From Arthrobotrys musiformis (taxonomy: Eukaryota > Ascomycota > Orbiliomycetes > Orbiliales > Orbiliaceae), in assembly GCA_036971715.1 (NCBI GenBank), contig JAVHJL010000006.1, positions 2,294,001-2,358,000 of the forward strand: a stretch of DNA of 64,000 nucleotides, given 5' to 3'. Position numbers and translations under genes: made by a program. Under the pieces are notes generated by a model. The model was not told where the DNA came from and did not search any database. It saw only the letters and a list, made by a program, of their open reading frames with translations. Shown in pieces: positions 23,861-36,001 of the stretch. How positions within the stretch are numbered: position 1 is the stretch's first letter; every line of letters begins with the position of its first letter.

Positions 23861-26800
23861 GCCCAAAACAGCTCAGTCTATCGCTGTTCAACATTCCTTT
23901 GTTAATATGGTATCCCTTGGAAACCTACAGCTGCCCTTCCTATTCTTTCGTTCGGGATATACCGTGTGATTACCCAGAACCCCCCTCATCTTCTGGTTTG
24001 TTTTATCTCCGCACTTCACTCCTCTTTTTTTTTTTTCTTTTTCCCTTTTCTAGGTGGACCTTGCATCTTTATCGGAGTTGTATATTACATGAGCAGCGCT
24101 TTTATTATCATTATTGTTTTTTATTTATTCGGGAGTCAGCGGGACCTCGCCAGGGTCTCAGCTAGGTTAGGAAAGATAGCGCGGATATCAAGTGGGGACT
24201 ACCGACGGATTTTGCTTTGAGAATTGGCAAAACAACTGCTACCACGAACCCACATGTGTGGCAAAAAGGTTCGAGAATATTATTAAATTTCAGGATGCTT
24301 GGACAGGGTCAGTCTCGTAACCAGACCTTTTTTTGACTGGGGTGACGACGGGGATATTCTTGTATGATACTACAACTAAATATTATTTTCTATCCTTAAC
24401 AGACGGAAATACGACTCCATCCGTACTACTATTCCATAAAGTGTGCGCCACGCCCTGTGTGTTAGCGACGTGGCTTTTAGCTGAATCCATTATCAATGCA
24501 AGACGTAAACCCAATTCATGGAAAGTAGCTATTGGATGGAAAAACTAGAATCCTGAGGCGACCGTTCCATTACATGGTTGACAACTGATTTCACGAAAGT
24601 AAGACATTCCGCACCTTCTGGCCGAGGGTTTTCTGAGACTTTGAGGCTGATGAACCCTAGTCGCAACTACATGTCCACTACCAATAGCGACTTGTGCTCC
24701 AATTTCCCCAGCATGCACATGGAACTTGGAAACTTCGTAAAGTCTCCACGGGTCCTTTCAGCCTTCTTCAGCTTTTCGGCACTCGGGATGACTTTTCCAC
24801 CGCTTACCCTAGTTGTCTTCTACGTAATAGTCGAACGCAATCGCAAGGAAAAAAGCCACACACACACAAGGAAAAAGTCTTCCAGTAGAAACTCTTCCAT
24901 CCGAAAATTCGAAGAAGGCAGACGCCACAAAAAAAAAAAAAAAAAAAAAAAGGGCTTGACGTTATATCCTAAACTATCGAATCGGACACACCGAAAACCG
25001 AGAAGAGGCGAAAAAGATGGCGTCCGTATTTATCCGAGTCATGACCATGGCTTTGGGAAACGGCTAGCTGCCAGGGAGTCGTCGGGTATTTTGTATAATT
25101 ATAATGACCATTGTGGGGACCGCTTTATGCTCGAGCGCTCGCCTCCTCGCAATAGCTATAAACATCGTTAGTAACGAGTAAGTAGGCTCAAGTTACGGAG
25201 TCTAGCAACTAGGCAGAGATGGCTATGGCTTTTTTGGCTTTCGAAAGGACTTTGTGGCATTTTTCGATATTCCTCTTTGGGTTGTGGTTTTGCCTGAAAG
25301 GGTCACTTTGGCTGTTTTGTGGCTATTGTGGCACTCTCAAGAAGTTCTGGAGGTTTCCTCAGAAAGCCTGTCAACCACGTGGAAATTGCTGGTTTACGGT
25401 CTGATATGAGGCTAAATTACTTGCTGATACATTTAGCAGTAATGCCGTCCGTACGTACATAACTTCCAGGGAATACCTCAAGTTTAACAGTGGAGTATTC
25501 CTTGCACGGCCATGCCATGTCGACGCAGCTCGACCGAGAGATACGGAGGCCTGAAAGACTCGGGAAAGTTTTCCCTATTTGGGCTACTATTGGTAGGGTA
25601 TGTGATAGATATTCCTTGAATTTCGGACGGCCGGAGAGCACAAAGAATTTTAAAACCCATGGGGGGGTGGTGGATTGTGATAGTAGAATCGATGGTGCAA
25701 GGAAAGAAACAAAAAAATATGACATCCATGTATTCAATATTAATCGAATTCGTCGTATTGCATTGCCGCTGGTTAGTTGTTAAATGTTATATCCAACATG
25801 CAAGTGCTCTCTCACGAGAATGACCAACGTTATATTTGATTAGGCTCCGGTGGATTTTATGACAGAAAGTCTACCAACAGTGACCTTACTCGAACTAGCG
25901 CACTTCTACTTTGGTGCTAAAACCACTTGCAAGGAACGAGTCGAGGATGATCTAGGTCCTTTCGGCCAGAGTCTAGACTCTGGCTGTCGGAGCAGGTACC
26001 AAGAATGTGGCTTGCGACTGCCGAAAATTCCATATTGTTCGCGTTACCATTGCGTTTTGGCAATAGATCAAGGGGTAAGGAAAAAAAAGTTAGTTGAAAG
26101 GGTACTTCCATATACCTCCAACATTCTGCGGAGATGATCGGATGGCCAATGTTAAATACAAACATGTTAACATCATGAGATAAATATTTTTTTTTTCATT
26201 TTTTCATTTTTATTTTTCTCTCCTGCATGCAGAGTAGAAAATTGCCAATTAGGTAACTCGAATAGATAGATGCATGGTCCGGAATCGAGCGCTTGGAAGT
26301 CTGTATGGGCCATATGGGTCCGGTAGTTGCTGGATTTAATTATGGGACCGAATCAAAGTGAACAAACCAACATGCTGGTAAAGATAAATCCGAACCAGCT
26401 CTACGACAGATCGTATTCCCGTGAACCGGGTTCCAAGTGTCCAACCAATTGGTTGCAAGTTCCCGACAACGTCAAACATATCTGGCGATCCCATGCAAGG
26501 AGATTAACTCTGCGAATCGCACAGACATTTCCTTGTTAGCTAAAGTTAGTTGCAAGATCGATATTACATAGATGGGATCAACCTCCCGAAATAGAAAGCT
26601 ATACTTGAAACAGCACTGGACGCCATATAAAACTATAAAGAATTAAGACACGTTGAGCATCATATATTAACAGCCGGGCGGCGGAACAAGGCCTGCAATC
26701 CAATAGATTATAAGAAACGCCACCTACACGATATGCTTTCAACCTCCGTTTCTTTAAGCTATTTTGAAATTTGGCGAATAAATTTAAACCCCGCAGCTCA

Positions 26801-29800
26801 GCGAGTAGCTGCGTAGTCTGCAGTGGCCGGGCTAGCTGCAGTGCTGCATGCACGCTCGGAAAGAAACAAAAAAAAAAAACCTGGCCAATTCTGGCAACAT
26901 GGCCCAAAACAAGCTCCGCTCGTTGGTTCTGATCCACATTTGGACATGTATATTCATGTAACTGTTTCCTTTCGGTCATTGTCTGTCCAGGAGGTAGGAA
27001 ATCTGATGTAATGGCTGGACGGACATGTTGCCGGATTGGTTTGCAATTTCGGTATCAACCGCACAATTCGTTCCTTGGTGTTGAACATACTATAATACGA
27101 CAGCACTTTAAAGGGTTTTCCGCCACAGGTAGGCGTTCGGCTACCTCCTGTTCCAGTTAAAACCAACGGACATTTGAGAGCTCAGCTTGACTTTGCGAAC
27201 ATCCAAGTCCCTGATTTTCAGCAGATTCCCGTTATTGCCGCTTTGTTAGGGTGAAAGCGGCCGTGACCGCGGGCTACAAGCTGCTAGTTTGTTCAGAACA
27301 ACAGACTGTCCCGCAGGTATTAATTTCTATAGGTTTGTTTGAAAGCAAAACGGGTCTGTGTCTTTGGTTCAAATTCAATCCTACAAGGAATTATTATTTC
27401 TAAACTCCGAGACCTAACTTGGATAGTCTAGTCCGAAGCTTTAATGTTTCTGAATCTAGACCAATATTTGCTGCTATATCTGCAAAGTCGGTTTCAAGAA
27501 GGTGTTTTCCCGTCCGAAGTCGATATCCTGTCAAGTCTAGTCTACAACCGATTCGTCCACAATGCAGACCGCGGCGCAACGATGCGATGGCTGAAACCCC
27601 GCCAAACCGTTTGTACTTGCTTCCACAACCGAGTCCCCTTTATTCTTTAGTATTCTAGTACTGGAATTCCCTAGTGGCTATCGTGGATAACTAGAAAAGT
27701 GTACATGCGTGGCGCATATAGCTTGGTTTAGCCCTGCATCCTTTAAACTGGCGTAACGAATTCGTAATATATTGTCGAACGGTTGAGTGTGCCACAAGTA
27801 CATTAGAGTTTCTTCTTGGATTCGGGTATGATATCAACGGCTGCAAAGATCAAATGAAAAGGATGCCCCTCGTGACAGCTGGGCCTGGTGTCTCAAAGGT
27901 GCCGTTGGCCCTGGGCTGAATTCGCGAGGGCCTAGACGCCGATGTCGTTCTGTTTATCTAGCTCCTTGTCATCCCACACTTAAGTACTTGCGATCAAGGG
28001 GGCATAGATTGGTATCTACTTATGTATAGAGCCCCGCCGGCCTACAACGAGGCCAGGTTGTGTACATTTCGGTACAAGGTGCTCCTTATGTATTATGACG
28101 AATTCGGACCTACCCCCCTTGCCATACCTCGAGTTGCCGGCAGACAGGCACATGCTGGCTTCATAATGTTTTCGATAATATATGTTTCAAATTAACCCTA
28201 TGTACGGCTGTAAGCGATCCAACAAGCTGGATTAGAACTTGCTGGATTCAATCATATGTTTTGTAAGGACTCTAACTCGCATTTGGTAACTTCTTGGTAC
28301 TCTCAGTGTAGGTTATTGGATAATATGATATATATACCAGGTTTCCCTACCTCGAGGCCAACTACCATACGGCCTCTTAATTTTACTTTAAAAACTTTTC
28401 CAAAAGGAATCCCAATACTCGCCGCAACCTCCTACTACAAACCGCTAAGCCCGTAATTCTTTTCATCTATAAAATCTTTCAGGGTACTTGTGCCATCAAA
28501 TCGATTCTCCTTCTAACTTCGTCGTCGACGGCTGTGGCATACGCATTCGGTATATATACAGGCACAACCGTCGTTTATTTTGCCGTTTGAAGTCTCTAAT
28601 TTAGCGGCTACTCAGACAAGTTTACTATTACGCCATTGATACCCACTATCTAATTATCCATTTGAGGTCTTGCTAAACCCTTGAACCCTTAACAATTTCT
28701 TTCTTCGGACGGAAATTGGGAGTGACGACATCACGGTTTCTAGACTCTCAAGCGACACTTTCATCTCGTGCATCCGAGCCCTCTAGTAGCTAATTTCTAG
28801 GGACCTCGCGGCCTTTTTACGAGATCGTATTTAATACTTACGTTAATACAAAGAGCGGGTGGATCGCACATTTGACAGTCAACCAATCGATACATTGTCA
28901 ATACCGTGTCAAATTGTTTCTTTCACGCCCCTCCTGCATGTCTGGCCTATCGGAACTAGTTCGACCAAAGGAAACCAATCGAAGACCCATCCCCACTCTT
29001 CCCACTACTGGCAAAAGTGATCATACCCCTCCGTTACCCGGCTACGAGTCACTTTGACCTACAGGGACATTTTCAGCTTTTACAATTTGTCATCACGGCT
29101 ACAAGCACCTCGGGTTTTCGAGCCAGTTCGTACGGTAGCATATCTCGACCCGGAGCTACGGCGATAAGGTTCGATTTCGGGGATATACAGCAAGCATATA
29201 CCTTCAAGCGCAAAAAAAGTATCCTTAAAATACACAAAGGCTAGTGTACCGGAAATCCACAAAAAAACGCCCACAAAACGGTTCCATCCGACTGTTTACT
29301 AGAAACGTAATTTTGAGGCGCTGGACCCTGAAAATCACACACGATAACACCACAGGAGGCACAAGGCTTTAAGGTAGGCAACAGTTAATTCAAAGAATAT
29401 CCCCTCCAGCTGTTGTGTGGCCACCACTAGCGTCCATGGGAATGCTGCCACAGACGTCATCTTCCTTTCCTCGTTTACCCTTACCAATTTACCGTAAATT
29501 CGGAAAGTCTTTCCCCTCCAGCCGGTCAAAAGCGCATTCTCTTGTCGCTGCCAGATCCGACGCATGTCGTTTTTATCTGACTTTCAGTCTTGCTTGTCTT
29601 TTGCATGTTCTGCTTATTCCGTGTTTATGCATGCTGTTCCCTCCCAGCCTCTCTTCTAGCCTCGTCCGTTCTTTTGGGCCATTTTTTATGGGCGGTTGCT
29701 GCCTATGGGGACTATCAGTTCGAAATCGCGCAGAAAAAGGCGAGCCGAAAAGCAGTGTGAAAACGAACGAGTCAATCACACACAAGCCCCAAGAAAGAGC

Positions 29801-31778
29801 TTCCAAGGGTTCTTAATCTTTAATTACCCGTAGGCCCCGGGACACATGACGAAGGTGTGCGAAATTTGAGCTTTTCTTTGAGCTTTTCGGTTGGTATCCA
29901 CAATGAGAAGCGAAGCCCGGCCCACACAATTTGCTTTCGTGCAGGTTGGACAAGACAAGATCTGGCCATGGACCCACACATCGAAAGCTCTGGCCAATAG
30001 GACCGGCGCTTGGAGATTGACGAGAAAGATCTGGATCTCGTTCGGCCCTTTCGAGATGATATGTGCCAATGGTTCTTAAGCCCAAAACAGGGAACTAAAG
30101 ACCAGCATGCAACTCAAACGGGAAAACGTGGACAAGGGTAGTGCCATCAAAGAGGAAACCAACCCTGGGCCGAACCTCTTCTCATGCATCGCTGAATTAT
30201 TGTGATTTATCAATTTGAGCGACAATAAACCAGGGTCCCTTTAAAGCCCGAACCTCGTGGGGAAGAATTTATCGAGATGGACCCACCTGCTGCATCAGAG
30301 GCGCAAATAGAGGTTCCCGAAAGGCTTGAAAGGTATATATCACGATGGATTGGCGCCTCTGCATTCTGCATGCAGAATACCTTCTACCCTTTTGAAGTTC
30401 CCGTTTTTTTTTTTTACCGTTTCGATTTAGCTACCTGATGAGGAGGAGGGGAAGTTGAAAGTTGAGAGAAAGAACAAGCAAGTAACGTCTAAGAGAGTGG
30501 CAGCGAGAGAGAAAGAAAGAGCTGAGAGAGGGAGGGACAGAGAGGAACTAACTGCCTTGGAATGCCGAGCTGTTGCATGCGATGATAGAACGGCGACCAC
30601 GCTTTCCTGGCACACTCTCCAGCTAAACTCCTTCGAAATCAGCATGAATTAAGGCTGCTGCAATAGACTAAATCCATGGGATTCTGACTCTTCTGCTGCC
30701 GCTGGAGCACCTGCGTAAAACAAACGTTTTCCAGTTGTACACTTTTGAATTCATGGCAATTCGAACATTCGAACAAGAGGTTGTTATCATTCTACCATCA
30801 TTCTTTGCTTAAGTTCTCTTACACACCGTCTCACATCGTATAGTTGGTTGTTTCTCGTTTTGTCTTCAAGTTGTCTACCCTGTATCATATTTTCGATATG
30901 AAATGCATATGTGTCGGGCAATATCTCGTCTGCTCGACGCAAATGTTCATGTCGTTCACTGTTTCAGATTTCCCAACCTGGTCAGGTTTGGAAGTCGCAC
31001 TTATACGCAACGATGACAGAGCTGACAGATCATATTAGAGGAATTCCAGACGCATCTTACTTAGCTTTGTCATATTGACCGGATACCTTTTTTCTTTAAT
31101 CCGCGGCTATCTCTCACTCTTTTTTTTATTTTTTTATATTTTTTTATTTTTGTTTCCTATCCCTGCGCTCCAGTCACTCTCGCTATTACGTCTTTCCAGA
31201 ATCCAACGCCTCGCAACACCATTTACCTGACTGACGACCGCCTCAAAAGAATTGAACGCCCAGAGCTTCGGGTCCAGGCTTCCAATATTCAGGAGACGAA
31301 GTTGGAATTCGCAGAAATAATTATTTTCATTTCTTGAATTATAATATTTCCAGCAACCGGCACCCCGGGAAATCTTTACCTGAAAGGAAAATAAATTTCT
31401 AGAGCCGGTTCCATAGAACGTCGGAAAGCCATCCTCCACGCCCACGCACGCCCCACCCCCATCTTTAGCTCGCGCGGATATTAGTCTTTTCTTTTTCAGA
31501 CGTCTTTTGGTTCCTTTGGTTCCTGAACTTTTTTTCTCTCTCTTCATTCCGTGGTATGCATGCGCCCATATTCTGCCCTAAACCGTACTTTGTACTTTTT
31601 GGCCTCTCTACTTTTTTTCCTTCTGGAGGTTCCGTATTTCTCGGGAATGCGAACCTGGCTATTAAACCCGGACGAGCGGGACCGCCAGAGGACCTTGAAG
31701 AGCTGGACCCGACGAATCTGCTTGGGACCATCAGTGCTAATCATCACCATATCTGACTAAATAGGGCGCGCGTAAAAT
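23861..31778. other. Gene-poor region, 7.9 kb
   Basis: The longest gap in the window. I find no ORF with family features and no convincing tRNA. It contains an A23 run (24929-24951), several poly-T runs (24027, 26188, 31120-31150), and two CTGCATGCAG palindromes (about 26223 and 30366). An ORF of 197 codons at 24578 depends on the poly-A run and is not real-looking. The final kilobase is CT-rich and probably holds the promoter and leader of the velvet-like gene. Confidence 0.5.
24929..24951 (+). repeat. A23 homopolymer
   Basis: An uninterrupted run of 23 adenines follows a purine-rich segment. It could be a microsatellite or the fossil poly-A tail of a retroposed sequence. No recognisable retroelement body lies 5' of it. 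Confidence 0.7.
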
Positions 31779-33091
31779 ATGCCACCCCGCAAGACAGTAA
31801 ACTCCGGGCGGGAGGTGTCTCAGTCAGTGTCTCAGTCGACCGTGCCGGAGCACTTGCATAAGAAGCGATGCTGGGATCTAGTAGATGCCCCTTCTTTGTC
31901 TCGCAGCCATGAAGCTGGGTCTATAAAGATGGATCAGAACAGCATCCAGAAGCCGTTACGTCGGTCAGCAAGATTACAACAAGTAGCATCTATACCAGAG
32001 CATTCAGAACAGGATCAAAACCACGCATCATCTACAACCCTCCCGAAGAAGTTCCAAAGACCGAGATCGAAAACCGTACCGACACAACCGCGAGACTGGA
32101 AGCTACCGAAACGGAAGCCAACGTTAGAGGAAAAAGTACTTAGTCCTCTGAAACGCCGCAGAAGGAAATCGACATCAGCGAGAAGGGATCAAATACCTTC
32201 TTTATTACCAGCTATAAGCTTCGAAGGTAGCTATAGATATACATCCATACCTCCCCACCTCACAAACTATAATCAGTATCAAGCTGCTAACTCCGTATCT
32301 CATACGAAAAAAACAGGTGAAGACGTAGAAGGTGAAGAAAGCGAAGTCCGCGATTCAGAAGGTGTACTTTGGATAAAAATGCCATTCGTATCGCCTCAAG
32401 ACATTTACAACTTCTCAGCCGAGTTTTATATCGCCCCACCTCGGATAGTCGAAGTTAACACCGCTGTCGGCCCACCACCGGTAATCGTCCGTCTACACAT
32501 CGTAGACAAGAAAACCGGCCAGGAAGTTCCGTACGATAACGATCCAAAGAGGTATTACTGGGCTATGGCGAGGGTTCTCCATGAGGACCACACCCTGTGC
32601 GCGGAACCGGAATATCAAAACAAAAACCAGGCAACGGAGACTCCAATGTCGTGGTTTCATGAGGAACAGGAAGAAGATACTCGAACGCCCGTCACCCAAA
32701 CCCCACCACCTGGCGGGCCTGTGCGCAAATGGAAGACCTTTGTGACGTTCCCAAATATCCAGATCCCGGTGTTGGGCAAACATCGGATAATGATCACGTT
32801 GGGTGTTTACATCGACCAGAAGCTGCGAACAGCGGATGGAAGAGAGAAATTCGAGAAAGTTTGCAAGGAGTTGGTCTCTACTACTTCGGACGTTATCCTC
32901 GTCCAAGAGGAAGAGCCCAAAGATGATGATGCTTGTAAGTGCACGACGACCACTTTTCCCACATGAGTGGAAAATCTCATAGATAGCTAACATTATGGGC
33001 AGCCGACCTTCTCGAGAAAAAGGATCTCTACGACAAGCTCCTGGCCGAGCGAGACGAGTTCTTCAAGCGCGAACAAAACGACTCCTTCTAA
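31779..33091 (+). CDS. Divergent velvet-domain-like protein
   Basis: Two exons (31779-32934 and 33003-33091) are joined by a GTAAGT...GCAG intron, giving 414 residues. The first 190 residues are basic and disordered, with RRSARLQ, several Lys/Arg clusters (KRRRRK at about 126) and Ser/Thr-rich text, suggesting nuclear location. Residues about 215-370 resemble a velvet fold: VGPPPVIVRLHIVDKKTGQEV matches the family's DPPPIVQL..D block, then YYWAMARVLHEDHTL. WKTFVTFPNIQIPVLGKHR followed by IMITLGVYID matches the FF.FPDLSV...G.YRLRF block. The core is interrupted by an acidic loop. The tail DLLEKKDLYDKLLAERDEFF is a short coiled coil. Velvet proteins are fungal DNA-binding regulators of development and secondary metabolism. 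It lacks the close sequence of VeA, VelB, VosA or VelC, so I give no symbol. Confidence 0.65.
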
Positions 33092-36001
33092 AATTGGCCT
33101 TTCACTCGCCCCGAAACCGATATATAACCACACGACGCCAATAACAGGCTCGAACCAACGTTTTTCCACCATACCAGAAACACCAAGTTCGAACATTCAT
33201 CGCAGCAGTGCAGTCATGAATCTGGGAAGCTACCTGAAATACCCACGTTAGCACTTCACCAAAGAGGGGCCTGGCTCAACCCCACTTACTAACCCCGCCA
33301 GCCCCGCCATTATATCAATACCTATAATTAATATACTAAATATCCACTTGAATTAAGCTTTTGACTCCGCACTCTTAGCGTTGATATTTAGTTTAAAAAA
33401 ACCTCCCTATTTCCCCGCTGAATTTATTTATTTATACTACTTCAAATGTAATCTATGATCTCCCCCCCACATTCAATTCTTCCCGCCGTCTTGTCTTTGG
33501 TTTCTGTCTTATTTCCAACGCGCATGATACCCCCCGGCCCGCCTTTACAATTTGTACAAAGACTTTTTTCTTTTTCAAAACGAGTTTGGTATTTTTTTTG
33601 TGTGTGTATTCATTTTCACTTGTTTTCTAATGGTTTTTTTTTTTGTCCTTTCTTGTTTATCATGTAGTTCTTGCTGCTCCGTCAACGTTTTCACTTGTCT
33701 TTCCCCCGATCGTGTTCTCTAGCTATAACCAAAAACAAAAAATATCCATCGAAAATCCTAGAGTTCTATAAATAAATATATATATATAGGTCTAGACGTT
33801 TACATATGTCGTAGCCTAGAGACTAAACGCCGGACTGGTAGATCACTGAAAACTACTATAAACTTGATAACGTATATATGGGGATTACGACTATTCTCGA
33901 TATATCGGCGGGGTTTACGAGTATATACCGTAGTACGGATATATACATCTTCAATCGTAGTCACAGGATCGAAGCCCCATCTATAATTCCCTGTTAGGTC
34001 ACGATACCAAGCCTTTTTCATTGATTGAAGCCATACGTTGGTAAGCCCATGGACATCGATATCAAATTACATCATACCGATCAACAAGGACACAAAAAAT
34101 GATACCAGAAAGTTATATAAAAAGTCCAGCCAAAAAAACGACAGATAGCCGGATCACCAAGATCCAAAAGCTATCAAGAGTAGAGATTTCCTTTTTTTTT
34201 TTTTTTGTTTAGTTATATCTAAGGTGAAAAATTATGCAAAAGAGAGAGAAAGGGGAACAAAAGGGAAGAAAAAAAACCGGATTCGGAGTGAGGCTTGTCT
34301 GATTGTCAAGAACCTCATTATCAAAACAAGGCGTGCGAAGGAAACGAAGGAAAGATAATACTGGGGAAGTTCACCAATAAAGACGCACGCTAAATTCAGA
34401 TACAAAAAAAAACCACAGGAGAAGATCGGATGGGAAAAAAAAAGAATATAGAACAGACAACCCTCCCATTCTAGTGGGGATCTCCAAACCGATCCCGAGT
34501 ACTTTTGTAAACGCCCTGCCAAAAAAAAAAAAAGACGCAAGGAAAAATAGAGTAGAGCAAAGAAAATAAGTGACAAAGCAAGGGACCAAAGAAAAGGAAT
34601 AATGCGGGTCAAAGAGCAGTCTTGGGGGGTGCTGTCAAAGAGAAGAGAGTGGGAGAGAGAGACAACGACAAAAAAGAGGCCTAGACCGATCTCACAACCC
34701 CAAACCAAAAATTCGAGGCCCTCAATCTCATGTCGTGTAATTCAGATCTGCGAATGAACCCCACCTTTTTTGCGAGCTCCAGCATGTGTTTGTGTGGTGT
34801 GCGTGCGGGGACCCGGGGCTCCCAAGCGGGGTAGATGGGAAGAGCTGCGACGAGCTGCATGCAGCTAATACCTTTTTCGTCGCCTTGCACCACACTGCAG
34901 AGTGTGGATCTGAATTGACAGTTTCCATCCACCTCCCCTAAAATCTGTGAGCAAACCGGGAAGGTGGGCATGCGATACGAGTGTAATGACAAAATACAAA
35001 GTAGATTTACAATTAAGGGATATATAAGTGATTTGCTGAGAAACCCAAAAAAAGTGTGGAGTGTGTGATATGTATCGCAATACGTTTTTTTCTTCTTTCT
35101 TTTCTTTTCTTAATTCTTATAGCCGTCGTATTGTGCGAAACTTTGGGAAGGAGGGTTATGGAGTACGTCCGGTGTACGAATTATGGCGTATCCGTGGAGT
35201 AGAAAAGGTTATACTTATTTTGCTTAGAAGATACTGGGATTGCGGGTGTTCCCTTGATACCATTTTTTTCGTTTTTTTTCTTTCTCCAAATGAATAATAA
35301 ATCTTCCTTTCTTTTCTACATCTCGGTCTTTCTTTTTTGTAATCCAAATAATTCCAAGTTGTACTCCAATAAACGCCATAAAAATCTGGTACCTTCCGAA
35401 AAAACGAACGAGTTCCTCTTTCCCTCCGAAAAAAAATTTTGTGACCAAAAAAAAAGAAGAAAGGACAAAAGAAAAAGAAAAAAGGAGACAACGTCAACTT
35501 CGAGAAGTTTTCGAAGTTGGCTGATTGGACAAAGCGAAAAGCAAAGCGGAATCAGAGAAGAGAGTGTGAGAGACGTCCACCCTGTAAAAAAGAAGCGTGG
35601 TGACAGTCCTTGGTGTTTCCCCAGACAAAATAACAAAAGGAAAAAATCTTGTAGGTAATGCAAAATTTCAACAGGATAATTTCTTCGTAGCCTTCGTTAT
35701 CGCAGTTGAGAAAACCAAAAACGAGGGGACATTGTGTTCTCAAAACCAAATATCCCACTCAATTCTCCCAACAAACCACAAAGAACCCATCCTGCTGTAT
35801 CGAAGTGAAGTTGATATATGTACCAGTGAATCTCGTACCAAAACCGAGTCCTGTAGTTTATACTTGTACAGTTATGTACCCGAAAAAATAGCCTGCCAAC
35901 CGCACAACAACCCTTCGCTTTCGCTTTCAACTCCCATGAACCCTAACTCCAAAAACACATCAATCTTAGCATAAGAGTGACAATTTGGTGAAGTAAGTGA
36001 C
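33092..36001. other. Intergenic between convergent genes, 2.9 kb
   Basis: The velvet-like gene and MDM34 end toward each other here, yet the gap is unusually long for convergent genes. The plus strand is strongly A/purine-rich at 34080-34680 and 35400-35660, which produces long false ORFs on the minus strand. A CTGCATGCAG palindrome core occurs at 34853-34866. I see no gene. Confidence 0.5.

Noticed and set aside
24578..25171. 197-codon plus-strand ORF
   Set aside because: It runs through an A23 homopolymer (Lys run) and lacks any domain-like composition; the start is not ATG.
27419..28456. Short ORFs considered as decayed retrotransposon pieces
   Set aside because: No reverse transcriptase, integrase or gag motif and no terminal repeats were found.
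34232..34708. 158-codon minus-strand ORF rich in Phe and Leu
   Set aside because: It is the complement of an A/purine-rich tract; the apparent membrane segments come from composition.
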